Source: Mogibacterium diversum_A
Lineage (GTDB): Bacteria > Bacillota > Clostridia > Peptostreptococcales > Anaerovoracaceae
Assembly: GCF_938028775.1 (NCBI RefSeq)
Contig: NZ_CALIZG010000007.1
Span: 62,001 to 126,000 of the forward strand
Length of the DNA stretch: 64,000 nucleotides
Reading direction: 5' to 3'
Positions 52,520 through 61,595 of this stretch are shown here, piece after piece; the first letter of the stretch is position 1, and each line of letters begins with the position of its first letter. A model generated the notes under the pieces. It did not search any database and was not told the origin of the DNA. It saw nothing but the letters and a program-made list of their open reading frames with translations. A program made the position numbers and the translations under genes.

Positions 52520-54380
52520 AGTACTCAGTTGCTCCTTTCACTATATCATTCGCTGTCATTCTGCATTCAATACGAAGCTGTTCTATAGAGCCTTGTTCTA
52601 TAAATTTATCAGGAACTCCAAAGTTAATTAACCCATAATTATTTCCTGTTTTAATCGCTTTGGCAGCAAGTATTTCTCCAAAACCTCCGCGAATAACATT
52701 ATCCTCTAAAGTAATCACAAGTTTAGTATCTATTTTAGTCAGGTCTTCTTCAAACGGACTTACTACACATACGTTTGTTACACCAACGTCATACCCCTTT
52801 GACATGAGTTCTCGTGCAGCATCAAGTGCAGTGTCGAGCATATTTCCAACTGCAAAAATAGTAATATCAGCACCATCAGAAAGCTTTATATTTGTACCTG
52901 TAAATGCCTTTAATTTGAGATGATTAAATTTGGAAGAACCACGAGGGTATCTTATAGCTACAGGGGAATTCATATTCTTTACAGCATATTCGAACATCTC
53001 TTCAAGCTGCGCTCCATCCGCAGGTGCAAACACTGTCATATTAGGAATACTTGAAAGATAGCTAAGATCAAATACACCGTGATGTGTTTCACCGTCTGCA
53101 CCTACCAGTCCAGCTCTATCAACTCCAAAAATGACATGCTGATTTTGTATACATACATCTTCAATGATTTGGTCATATGCCCTCTGAAGAAATGAAGAGT
53201 AGATTGGCGCAACTGGAATCATGCCTGCTTTTGCAAGTCCTGCAGCAAATAGTACAGCATGTTGTTCAGCAATACCGACATCAAAGAAACGATTTGGAAG
53301 CTCATCGCAAAATGGACCTAGCCCGGTAGCGGTTCCCATGGCTGCTGTAATAGCAACTATTCGGTCATCTTCTTTTGCTAATTCTAGTAACTTGTTACCA
53401 AATACTTCTGAGAATGAAACCTCACCTGATGGGCCTTCTGACGATAATAAATTACCGTCATCAATACTAAATGGACCGACACCATGGAATTTTCTAGGAA
53501 ATTTTTCGGACCATGAATAGCCTTTACCTTTTGTCGTAATAACGTGAACGATAGTCGGTCCTTCGACCGCATTTGCTGCATTAAATGCCTCTATGAGCTT
53601 AGGAATATCATATCCATCAATTGGACCGATATACTTAATGCCAAGTTCTTCAAAAAGGATTCCCTGTTGATCTAGCACTGAAAGCTTAATTCGTGATTTT
53701 GTTCGACTTATTCCATTTGAAATAGACTTCCCTATCAGCGGAACTCTATTCAGTGATGTGCGTACGGATTTTTTTGCATTTATATAATTAGATGAAGTAC
53801 GAAGACGCTGCAAATGCTTTGACATAGCCCCTACGTTATGAGCGATGGACATGCCATTATCATTCAGTATTATGCGTATCTTTAGCCTATTAGAACCGAT
53901 GTTATTTAAAGCTTCATAAACCAACCCACCGGTCATGGCACCATCCCCTATTAGCGCAACTACTTCGCTATCTTCTCCTTTTAAATTGCGAGCCACTGCG
54001 TAGCCAGCGGCTGCACCAAGTGATGTGCTACTGTGACCAGTATCATATGCGTCATGGACACTTTCATATGCTTTAGGAAAACCGCTTAGCCCCTTAAATT
54101 TACGGAGTGTATCGAATTGATCAGCTCTGCCCGTGAGTATCTTATGTACATAAGTCTGATGTCCGACATCATAGATTAACTTGTCAACAGGACTGTTGTA
54201 AACCTTATGCATAGCAACAGTTAGCTCAACTACACCGAGATTTGATGCAAGATGACCACCAGTTTTAGAAACTTTCTGAATCAAAAATTCCCTGATGTCA
54301 CTGCATAGTTCCTCGATTTCATTTTCGTCAGCTGATTTTATAATAGATATCAGATCTTCATGTTCAAGATCATATTTCAT
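52503..54380 (-). CDS. dxs: 1-deoxy-D-xylulose-5-phosphate synthase
   Basis: A 625-residue TPP enzyme that joins pyruvate and glyceraldehyde 3-phosphate, the first step of the MEP isoprenoid pathway. YDVGHQTYVHKILTGR and GDGAMTGG (TPP-binding GDG, with N further on) lie in the first half; DVGIAEQHAV and the transketolase C-terminal domain follow. The ATG overlaps the ispA stop by one base and GAGGAG is inside ispA. Confidence 0.97.
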   Translation of the reverse strand: MKYDLEHEDLISIIKSADENEIEELCSDIREFLIQKVSKTGGHLASNLGVVELTVAMHKVYNSPVDKLIYDVGHQTYVHKILTGRADQFDTLRKFKGLSGFPKAYESVHDAYDTGHSSTSLGAAAGYAVARNLKGEDSEVVALIGDGAMTGGLVYEALNNIGSNRLKIRIILNDNGMSIAHNVGAMSKHLQRLRTSSNYINAKKSVRTSLNRVPLIGKSISNGISRTKSRIKLSVLDQQGILFEELGIKYIGPIDGYDIPKLIEAFNAANAVEGPTIVHVITTKGKGYSWSEKFPRKFHGVGPFSIDDGNLLSSEGPSGEVSFSEVFGNKLLELAKEDDRIVAITAAMGTATGLGPFCDELPNRFFDVGIAEQHAVLFAAGLAKAGMIPVAPIYSSFLQRAYDQIIEDVCIQNQHVIFGVDRAGLVGADGETHHGVFDLSYLSSIPNMTVFAPADGAQLEEMFEYAVKNMNSPVAIRYPRGSSKFNHLKLKAFTGTNIKLSDGADITIFAVGNMLDTALDAARELMSKGYDVGVTNVCVVSPFEEDLTKIDTKLVITLEDNVIRGGFGEILAAKAIKTGNNYGLINFGVPDKFIEQGSIEQLRIECRMTANDIVKGATEYFERKA

Positions 54381-55273
54381 TATGCTCTCCTCTGTTCTAG
54401 CTTAAGTGCTAGATCTCTAAAGAATTTTTTATCTGATGTTTCAAATTGTTCAATCGATTCAATCGCATTTATTGTAAGGGCGTGTAGCTCTTCTTTTGCT
54501 TGTTCTATACCGTTTACTATTGCAAAATTAGCTTTTTCCTGCTGGGAATCTTTGCCAGGTGTCTTGCCGAGTTCTTCTATTGAACCTGTCATATCCAGTA
54601 TATCGTCGGATATCTGAAATGCTTTTCCAATACATCTAGCGTATACGTTAAATGCATCGATTATAGATTCATCCGCTCCAGCTATACTTAAACCAGCAAT
54701 AATTGGTGCGCAGATAAGAGCTCCTGTCTTGTTTTCTTCAATAAAATCCACATATTCTTGTAAATTAACTTTTGTGCTATTCTCGACATCTACCACCTGA
54801 CCGGCTATCATCCCATTAACTCCGGCAGCTTTTGCGATTATAAGACCTGCTCGGCAGTGTCTCCTAAGCTTCTCGAGATTATCAAATTGATATGTAAAAT
54901 CCCTGAACATCAGTTCCATAGCAGTATTCAGTAGTGCATCTCCTCCGAGGATTGCAATATCTTCTCCAAATACTTTATGGTTAGTTGGATTTCCGCGACG
55001 TAAATCATCGTTGTCCATCGCTGGTAAATCGTCATGAATTAGCGAATAAGTATGGATATATTCAATTGCACATGCAAATGGGAGCGCTTCATATATGTTG
55101 CCGCCAGCAAAATCACATGCAGCTAATAGTAGTACAGGGCGAAGCCTCTTACCTCCGCTCGTCACGCTGTATTTCATGGATTCAAAGAGCGTTTGCGCTT
55201 TAGCATCAATCCTAGGAATGTAATCGAGCAAATGCTCTTCGATAAGAGCTTTATATTCGTTATAATCGTACAT
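54380..55273 (-). CDS. ispA: Polyprenyl (farnesyl) diphosphate synthase
   Basis: A 297-residue prenyltransferase that condenses IPP with allylic diphosphates. The first Asp-rich motif is DDLPAMDNDDLRRG (residues 81-94), the second is QISDDILDMTG at about 220; GGKRLRP is near residue 40. Size and context (xseB before, dxs after) fit IspA. It shares the xseA-xseB-ispA-dxs operon common to Firmicutes. Confidence 0.95.
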   Translation of the reverse strand: MYDYNEYKALIEEHLLDYIPRIDAKAQTLFESMKYSVTSGGKRLRPVLLLAACDFAGGNIYEALPFACAIEYIHTYSLIHDDLPAMDNDDLRRGNPTNHKVFGEDIAILGGDALLNTAMELMFRDFTYQFDNLEKLRRHCRAGLIIAKAAGVNGMIAGQVVDVENSTKVNLQEYVDFIEENKTGALICAPIIAGLSIAGADESIIDAFNVYARCIGKAFQISDDILDMTGSIEELGKTPGKDSQQEKANFAIVNGIEQAKEELHALTINAIESIEQFETSDKKFFRDLALKLEQRRA

Positions 55274-55281
55274 ATCCGCAC

Positions 55282-55482
55282 CTATTTTTCATCAGAATTG
55301 AAAACTTCAATTTTCTGTTCTGCTTCGTCGAGCATTTTATTACAAAGCTCTGCATCCGTCATGCCTTGATCAAATAGTTTCATAGACTCGTCAATTGATG
55401 TTGTCTGCTTTGTAATGTTATTTGCGGCATCCACTAGATCCTGATAAGCCTCCATAAATGTTTTATCTATATTCTTTGTCAT
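55282..55482 (-). CDS. xseB: Exonuclease VII small subunit
   Basis: A 66-residue helical protein that assembles with XseA. FMEAYQDLVDAANNITKQ and SIDESMKLFDQGM match the family. The start at 55482 follows AGAGGTG; the longer frame reaching 55536 would overlap xseA with unrelated basic residues and is rejected. xseA ends 10 bases upstream. Confidence 0.95.
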   Translation of the reverse strand: MTKNIDKTFMEAYQDLVDAANNITKQTTSIDESMKLFDQGMTDAELCNKMLDEAEQKIEVFNSDEK

Positions 55483-55492
55483 ATCACACCTC

Positions 55493-56632
55493 TTAATTTT
55501 GCGTTTTCGACGTAGTTTTAGCTTCAAATGACCCATCAGCCATAGTTATGGTATAAATCTCGTCTAAAGCGATATTTGACATGCCTGAGACCACTTTGTC
55601 ATTCTTTGTGACAAGAGCATAACCCTTATTGAGCACATTAGTTGGATTATTCTCCTTAAGTGTTATAACTGCTTTATCTATGTTAAGTTTCATTTCGCGA
55701 ATCTTGCCACTCATTGCATGGATGAGATGTTCTCTTTGAATTTTAATATTGTTACGCTCCATCTTAATTTTATAAGCGATGGATTTTTTTAACTCTTGTT
55801 CATTTCTCGCGATTTGCTCTTTAAGTTCAAATGTATTAATAGCAGCCATATCAGCAGCAGCGGTTGGGGTCTCGGCTCTTGCGTCAGCCACCCAATCCGA
55901 TATTGATACATCTGATTCGTGACCAACTGCACTGATAGTCGGAATCTCTGATGCAAAGATAGCCCGTGCAACACCTTCATCATTAAAGGCCGCTAAATCT
56001 TCAGCTGAACCACCACCACGTCCAATAATAAGAACGTCTATACGTTTGACGGATTTACTATAATTATTAGCAGTTTCAATACTTTTTATGATGCTCGCCG
56101 GAGAACCTATGCCTTGTACTAGCGTTGGAAAAATAATTATATCAGCATAATCGTTCTTGCTTGTGATTATCTTCTTAATGTCCTCTATAGCTGCTCCAGT
56201 GTCAGAAGTTATGACACCGATTCGCCTAGCAAACTTAGGGATTGGTTTTTTATGTTCTCGAGAAAACAACCCTTCAGACTCGAGGAGCGTCTTTACTCGA
56301 TTATATTCCTTTGCAAGGTCGCCTTCACCAAAGCTTTCAACCATACGGATGGAAAATGAATAGTTACCACCACGAGCATAAGCGCTTATGTCTCCAAGCA
56401 CTACTATTTTACTACCATTCTTAATAAGAGATGTGTCGATTCTCGAAATATTACTCCTCCATATGACGGTACGAAGTACACTATTTTCATCTTTTAGGGA
56501 GAAATATATATGACCGCCACTCGTAGAAACACCTGATACTTCACCTATTAATGGCAAATTCTTGAGGTTAGGATCACCGTTTAATTTTTTTGAAACGTAC
56601 TCGTTAAATTGTGTTATTGAAAATGGATTCAT
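55493..56632 (-). CDS. xseA: Exonuclease VII large subunit
   Basis: A 379-residue catalytic subunit that degrades single-stranded DNA. An N-terminal OB domain (about 1-100: SITQFNEYVSKKL, GEVSGVSTSGGHIYFSLKD) is followed by the catalytic domain with GVITSDTGAAIEDI, DVLIIGRGGGSAEDLAAFNDE and VGHESDVSISDWVADARAETPTAAA split over three blocks. The start ATG 56632 follows GGAGG and lies inside the end of the TsaD-like gene (29-base overlap). It is slightly short at the C-terminus compared with E. coli XseA. Confidence 0.96.
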   Translation of the reverse strand: MNPFSITQFNEYVSKKLNGDPNLKNLPLIGEVSGVSTSGGHIYFSLKDENSVLRTVIWRSNISRIDTSLIKNGSKIVVLGDISAYARGGNYSFSIRMVESFGEGDLAKEYNRVKTLLESEGLFSREHKKPIPKFARRIGVITSDTGAAIEDIKKIITSKNDYADIIIFPTLVQGIGSPASIIKSIETANNYSKSVKRIDVLIIGRGGGSAEDLAAFNDEGVARAIFASEIPTISAVGHESDVSISDWVADARAETPTAAADMAAINTFELKEQIARNEQELKKSIAYKIKMERNNIKIQREHLIHAMSGKIREMKLNIDKAVITLKENNPTNVLNKGYALVTKNDKVVSGMSNIALDEIYTITMADGSFEAKTTSKTQN

Positions 56633-57584
56633 TAAATGCGTTTCCTCCAAGAATAGATATGCCTACTGCGTTATCGCCAGATAGATCTGAGCTACCAAAA
56701 TTTATTTTCAAATAACTACTTTCGCCCATAAGTTCTTTTATCTTTGTTCTAAAATACTTACTAGATGCCACTCCCCCAGCCATATAAATATTAGGTATAT
56801 CAAACTTATTAGCAAGATATTTTGAAACATCGAAGAGCAATATCGATAGTCTTTCCATAAGCTCCGCGGCAACTTCCGCTCTTGATTCTTCGATTGCATT
56901 TAAAACTTGATACTCAATACCTGACAAATTAAACCATCCATCATCAACCTTAATCTTTGTAAGGTTGCTAGATCCGTTATATCCATATTTTAAAGCGAGT
57001 TGATCGATATACTTCCCCGCTGGAAAATTGTAACCAAGAGCAACGCCAGCTCTATCTAGTAGCTTTCCAACACTTATATCCTTAGTTCCCCCAATTATAT
57101 CAAGGTCATAGTGAATATCGTCTCTAGTCGCAAGAAGAGCTTCTGTTGTGCCGCCACTGAGATGAAAAAATATTATTTTATCATCTGACAAGTCCGTATC
57201 AAAAGATTTTAAAACTGCAGCTACATGTCCCTCCTGATGAGAAAATGTATATAGCGGTACAGCAAGACTGCTGCTTAGAAGTTTAGCTGCATTAAATCCT
57301 GCCATAAAAACGGGCATGTATGAACTTTCAACTCGTCTAGGAGCATCGGAAACAGATATACAACAAATCTTACTTCTATCTACTACAGAAAGAGCCTCAT
57401 CAATAAATGAAGGCAGAACATTTACGTGCTTAAAGAAAGCGATAGACTGCCTTAGTCCAAGCGCACCGTGTTCAACCTCCAAAAAATCTGACTTTTCAAA
57501 TATTGTATTGTTATCTTGATCAGTAATTGCAACCGACGTTTTGTAATTAGATGTATCTATGCCAAGACAATATCTATTGCTCAT
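56604..57584 (-). CDS. TsaD/Kae1-like paralogue
   Basis: A 326-residue ASKHA-fold protein. LGIDTSNYKTSVAI is the first phosphate loop; SHQEGHV gives the metal-binding His116 and His120; FHLSGGTTEAL and GGVASSKYFR follow as in TsaD. TsaD makes the t6A37 tRNA modification with TsaB, TsaE and TsaC, but canonical TsaD has H-M-E-A-H and is encoded elsewhere with tsaB. This xseA-linked form in Clostridia is likely a paralogue of unsettled role. It overlaps nusB by 11 bases. Confidence 0.8.
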   Translation of the reverse strand: MSNRYCLGIDTSNYKTSVAITDQDNNTIFEKSDFLEVEHGALGLRQSIAFFKHVNVLPSFIDEALSVVDRSKICCISVSDAPRRVESSYMPVFMAGFNAAKLLSSSLAVPLYTFSHQEGHVAAVLKSFDTDLSDDKIIFFHLSGGTTEALLATRDDIHYDLDIIGGTKDISVGKLLDRAGVALGYNFPAGKYIDQLALKYGYNGSSNLTKIKVDDGWFNLSGIEYQVLNAIEESRAEVAAELMERLSILLFDVSKYLANKFDIPNIYMAGGVASSKYFRTKIKELMGESSYLKINFGSSDLSGDNAVGISILGGNAFNESIFNNTI

Positions 57585-57975
57585 TTAACTCCCTATTTAT
57601 CTTACCAAGTACCGAGTTTATGAATGCGTAAGACCTTTCATCTCCGTAAATCTTGCCTAGTTCAACGGCTTCATTAATAGAAACATTTGCCGGAATTGAA
57701 TCAACATATAGAATTTCAGCAAGTGCAGTTCTGAGTATCGCGAGATCAGCCTTAGGGAGTCTGTTTATATCCCAATTATCAATATTCTTAGAAATAAGTT
57801 TATCTATTTCACTGATATGATCTCGAATAGCGTTAAGTGTCTCTGTTGCTTGATTTTGTTTTAACGCCTTCTCTGCCTCTTCGACACAGGTGAGTTGCTC
57901 ATAATCAAAATTATCAGTTACATCCATTTGGTAAACGAACTGCATTATGTTTTCTCTAATTATTCTTCTATCCAT
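57574..57975 (-). CDS. nusB: Transcription antitermination protein NusB
   Basis: A 133-residue all-helical RNA-binding factor for rRNA antitermination. RRIIRENIMQFVYQMDV at the start, LPKADLAILRTALAEILY, and NVSINEAVELGKIYGDERSYAFINSVLGKI (in two blocks) are diagnostic. The ATG overlaps the stop of the preceding Asp23 gene by one base. Confidence 0.96.
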   Translation of the reverse strand: MDRRIIRENIMQFVYQMDVTDNFDYEQLTCVEEAEKALKQNQATETLNAIRDHISEIDKLISKNIDNWDINRLPKADLAILRTALAEILYVDSIPANVSINEAVELGKIYGDERSYAFINSVLGKINRELNEQ

Positions 57976-58331
57976 TAATCATTCTCCTGGTCGATTCCTT
58001 CTACACTTATGTTTACAGCGTCTACTTTCAGTCCAGTAAATTCTTCGATTACATTTTTGATTGTACTCTGAATTTCATAAGATAACTGAGGAATGTTGTA
58101 ACCATAATACACTATAATATGTAAGTTGATAGATATATTATCGCCGTCTCGATTAATTCGCACGCCATTCATACCGCTATCACGACCAAAAATATTTTTT
58201 GAAAAATTATCAGAAATACTTGAAATCATTTTACTTACGCCTTTGATTTTGTGTACTTCCTCAGTAATATATCCAACAATAACCTGATCATCTATCGAGA
58301 TACAGCCATTACCAGTATTGAAACTACTCAT
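57975..58331 (-). CDS. Asp23/Gls24 family protein (YqhY-like)
   Basis: A 118-residue cytoplasmic protein. NGCISIDDQVIVGYITEEV, INLHIIVYYGYNIPQ and DAVNISVEGI give the Asp23 pattern. YqhY lies upstream of nusB in Bacillus, as here, and there its loss affects acetyl-CoA carboxylase balance; the role in this organism is unknown. It overlaps the upstream CNNM gene by eight bases. Confidence 0.9.
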   Translation of the reverse strand: MSSFNTGNGCISIDDQVIVGYITEEVHKIKGVSKMISSISDNFSKNIFGRDSGMNGVRINRDGDNISINLHIIVYYGYNIPQLSYEIQSTIKNVIEEFTGLKVDAVNISVEGIDQEND

Positions 58332-59649
58332 CTAAATTGTCTTCCTTTTCGCTATACTTATCATGATCTTCGATTGTTATACGAACTTTTTCAATACGTC
58401 TATCTTTTACCTCTAAGATTTGGAAAGTTATATTACCATATTCGATGGGGTTATAGGTGGAGTTCTCTTTAGGAATTTCACCTATATAATCAATTATAAA
58501 TCCTCCAACAGTCTCACTATTCTCAGATTCAAGTTCGATACCAGTTTCTCTGTCTAGATCATCAAGATATACATTTCCATCAACAGTGTATTCTGAGTCA
58601 GAAATCTTCTCTATGATCCTATCTTCGTCATCAAATTCGTCATCGATATCTCCAACTATTTGTTCGATAATATCCTCAATTGATACTATGCCACTAAACC
58701 CGCCGTACTCGTCAATTAATATTGCAATATGTTGTTTTGTCTTTTGCAGTTCTACAAAAAGGGAGTCGATATTCTTGGTTTCAGGTACCAAATAAGGTTC
58801 TCGCATTATCTCTTTGATATTTATGTTATCAAAACCAGAAGAAGCACCTTTCAGCAAGTAGTCTTTAACCAGAAGAAGCCCTATAATGTTGTCGGTATCA
58901 CCATCACATATTGGAATACGTGAGTGACGAAGCTCCATTAACTCTTCGAAATACTCGTCTTTATCATCCTGTAGATCAATCATAAAAACATCAGTTCGTG
59001 GTGTCATGATCTCATATGCGAGTAAATCATCAAATTCAAATATGCTGTCGATCATTCGACGCCCTTCTTCTTTGAGATCACCACTTTCCTGACCTTTATC
59101 TAGCATTGATCTTACATGATCTTCAGAGAACTGCGTATCATCTACATCAATATCTTTTCTCATCACGAGAAGAAATAAGTTGGCAACGCCTAAACATAGC
59201 TTTGTGATAGGAAATAGTGCAACATATACAAACCGCTGCATTTTAATCAATCTGATAGAATATGAATCGGCAGATTGTGCGGCAAGCTTCTTTGGGAAAA
59301 TATCAGCTATAGCAAAGTAAATAGTAGCAAAAACAATATTCGCTATAATTGGAAGAAATCTGTATGTACTCAGCCTATTGTAAAAACCAAAATTAAAAAC
59401 AACTATGGCAATTATTGCCATCGAATACATGAAAATCCTATCCGGATACTGGTATTTAGATGGTTTTTTTATGAAATTATGGATGAGCTCCACTCTTTTA
59501 TTGTTAGGCTCGTCCTCTAAAATTTCGTTAAGCTTGTTTCTATCTACACAATCAAGTGCATTCAGTGACGCAGAAACCAATCCATTGACAATTAGAATTA
59601 CGAACACTATAAGTACATATATGGTCCAACTCACGGGGTCAGATGACAT
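58324..59649 (-). CDS. CNNM/HlyC-CorC family membrane protein with CBS pair
   Basis: A 441-residue protein: a DUF21 (CNNM) membrane domain with about four helices (residues about 8-160), a CBS pair (about 205-325: EIMTPRTDVFMIDL, HSRIPICDGDTDNIIGLLLV) and a C-terminal CorC/HlyC domain (about 345-430). Homologues act in Mg2+ or Na+ homeostasis or efflux; hemolysin is an old misnomer. AAGGAG precedes the ATG. It is the first gene of the run through nusB. Confidence 0.92.
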   Translation of the reverse strand: MSSDPVSWTIYVLIVFVILIVNGLVSASLNALDCVDRNKLNEILEDEPNNKRVELIHNFIKKPSKYQYPDRIFMYSMAIIAIVVFNFGFYNRLSTYRFLPIIANIVFATIYFAIADIFPKKLAAQSADSYSIRLIKMQRFVYVALFPITKLCLGVANLFLLVMRKDIDVDDTQFSEDHVRSMLDKGQESGDLKEEGRRMIDSIFEFDDLLAYEIMTPRTDVFMIDLQDDKDEYFEELMELRHSRIPICDGDTDNIIGLLLVKDYLLKGASSGFDNINIKEIMREPYLVPETKNIDSLFVELQKTKQHIAILIDEYGGFSGIVSIEDIIEQIVGDIDDEFDDEDRIIEKISDSEYTVDGNVYLDDLDRETGIELESENSETVGGFIIDYIGEIPKENSTYNPIEYGNITFQILEVKDRRIEKVRITIEDHDKYSEKEDNLDE

Positions 59650-59701
59650 GATTTTCTCCTTTTAATAATTTATTTAATATAAATATGCGATATTGTTGCT
59701 T

Positions 59702-60940
59702 TTATGATTCCTTTTTCTTCCTGAGTATGAAGTCAGATGGATACGTTTTGCTAAGTTTAACTTTGATTATCTGCTGAGGATGAGGCGCTGATTCTATTGG
59801 ATTATTATTCTCATCATACATTTCTCTAACTATCTCATCAATATAATCTGTACGAGGTCCAAAAACTTCGATATCCTCGCCAACACAGAATTTGTTACGC
59901 TGTTCGACAATGGTTAGACCACTATCAGGTTCATAGCCTCTTACAACACCTATAAACGAATACTCACGAGTGTAATCGCTGCTAGAATAATTCTGCCCAT
60001 TACTATCGGGCTTAGAATAATAGAAACCGTGATAAAACTCTCTGTGACTGGCTTTGCACAGCTCTTTATACCATTTTTCCTGAAATGTGTAATTATCTGG
60101 ATCCTCAAGATATGCATCAAGCGCCGCTCTATATGCAGAAACAACAGTCGCTACATAAAATGGGCTCTTCATACGTCCTTCTATTTTCAGAGAGGAGATT
60201 CCAGCATCTATTAAATCAGGAAGTTTATCAAGCATGCATAAATCACGGGAATTCATGATATAACTTCCTCGATCATCTTCTTCAACAGGATAATACTCAC
60301 CTGGTCTTTTTTCTTCAACTAGTGAATATTTCCATCTGCATGGATGTGTACATGAACCTCTGTTTGCATCTCTACCAACCATGAAATTACTAAGTAGACA
60401 TCTGCCTGAGTAAGACATACACATAGCTCCATGAACGAATGCCTCAATTTCGGTATCAGGCGGAAGAACTTTTTTCATCTCTCTAAGCTCTTCAAGGCTC
60501 ATCTCTCTGGCTGCAACGATTCTTTTTGCACCCATTTGTTCAACCCAAAATGCAGCAGTCATATAGTTAGTCGTATTCGCCTGTGTGCTAATATGAATTT
60601 CAGCATCAGGGATGATGCCTTTTACTATTGTCATTACACCTGGATCTGAAACAAGGAATGCATCAATTGGTATATCCTTTATCTTTTCAAGATATGCCTT
60701 AAGCGGTGGAATATCATCGTTATGCGGATATATGTTGATGGTCATGTACCCTTTAGCATCGTGTTCATGGATAAATTCCATCGCTTCTTTGATTTCGTCT
60801 ATAGATAAATTTCCTGCCCCGGCACGAAGGCTAAACAGTTCACCTCCAAAGTAAACTGCATCAGCCCCATATATAATAGCCGTCTTAAGCTTCTCAATAT
60901 CTCCAGCTGGAGCAAGTAGTTCGATTTTCTTATTAATCAT
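59702..60940 (-). CDS. trhP: Peptidase U32-family tRNA hydroxylase TrhP
   Basis: A 412-residue protein starting IELLAPAGDIEKLKTAI with the U32 signature EAFVHGAMCMSYSGRCLLSN and further cysteines in CTHPCRW that may hold an iron-sulfur cluster. TrhP uses prephenate-dependent chemistry to make 5-hydroxyuridine at tRNA position 34. Bacillus has two copies (yrrN, yrrO); here only one follows the methyltransferase gene. It overlaps trmR by eight bases, linking the two steps. Confidence 0.9.
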   Translation of the reverse strand: MINKKIELLAPAGDIEKLKTAIIYGADAVYFGGELFSLRAGAGNLSIDEIKEAMEFIHEHDAKGYMTINIYPHNDDIPPLKAYLEKIKDIPIDAFLVSDPGVMTIVKGIIPDAEIHISTQANTTNYMTAAFWVEQMGAKRIVAAREMSLEELREMKKVLPPDTEIEAFVHGAMCMSYSGRCLLSNFMVGRDANRGSCTHPCRWKYSLVEEKRPGEYYPVEEDDRGSYIMNSRDLCMLDKLPDLIDAGISSLKIEGRMKSPFYVATVVSAYRAALDAYLEDPDNYTFQEKWYKELCKASHREFYHGFYYSKPDSNGQNYSSSDYTREYSFIGVVRGYEPDSGLTIVEQRNKFCVGEDIEVFGPRTDYIDEIVREMYDENNNPIESAPHPQQIIKVKLSKTYPSDFILRKKKES

Positions 60941-61595
60941 TTAGTTTAATTACAGCAAGACCATCACCACAGCTTAACAATGAAATGGTCAAATCCTTTC
61001 TACCCTTTAAATACTCTAAAAACTCTTTCATCCTCTTGACGCTTGTACGGTGTCTGCGTCCAGGATCAATTGTTGAACCAGTTAAATACCCATGAATTAG
61101 CATATTGTCACAGATTATGGTTGCCCCTGGTTTTGATAATTTCTCAGCTCTATCAAAGAACTCACGGTAATGACTCTTTGCGGCATCTATAAAAATAAGA
61201 TCAAATCGTGCATCTGGTGAATTATCCTTGATTAAAGAATCTAATATGCCATTTGCATCACCAAATTTTAAATTGATTCTGCTTTCTAAACCAAGTGATT
61301 TTATGTTAGAAACCGCATAATCGTACATATGAGGGGCTCTCTCAATCGTTGTGATATGAGCCCCCTCGCAAGTAGTAGCAAAATAACATGCTGAATACCC
61401 GTAAGCTGTTCCGATCTCAAGTATATTATTTGGTTTCGCAATCTTTAAAAAAGTATTTAAATAGCTCTCGGTTTCACGCAGTATCAACGGTACATTATCA
61501 TTCTCACAAAAGGATCTAAGTTTTTCTAAATTATCTGATATGGGTGAGTAAAATGAGTCTAAAAGATTAACGATTTTTTCGTCAGTTATACTCAT
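60933..61595 (-). CDS. trmR: tRNA 5-hydroxyuridine methyltransferase TrmR
   Basis: A 220-residue SAM-dependent O-methyltransferase of the YrrM type, with NILEIGTAYGYSACYFA for SAM binding and FDLIFIDAAKSHYREFF for metal/substrate. TrmR methylates ho5U34 made by TrhP to give mo5U34. Assignment rests on homology pattern and on the mltG-trmR-trhP order, the same as in Bacillus. The ATG overlaps the mltG stop by one base. Confidence 0.9.
   Translation of the reverse strand: MSITDEKIVNLLDSFYSPISDNLEKLRSFCENDNVPLILRETESYLNTFLKIAKPNNILEIGTAYGYSACYFATTCEGAHITTIERAPHMYDYAVSNIKSLGLESRINLKFGDANGILDSLIKDNSPDARFDLIFIDAAKSHYREFFDRAEKLSKPGATIICDNMLIHGYLTGSTIDPGRRHRTSVKRMKEFLEYLKGRKDLTISLLSCGDGLAVIKLND

Noticed and set aside
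59702..60940. U32 protein as a secreted collagenase-like peptidase
   Set aside because: There is no signal peptide, and the operon with the TrmR methyltransferase points to tRNA hydroxylation.
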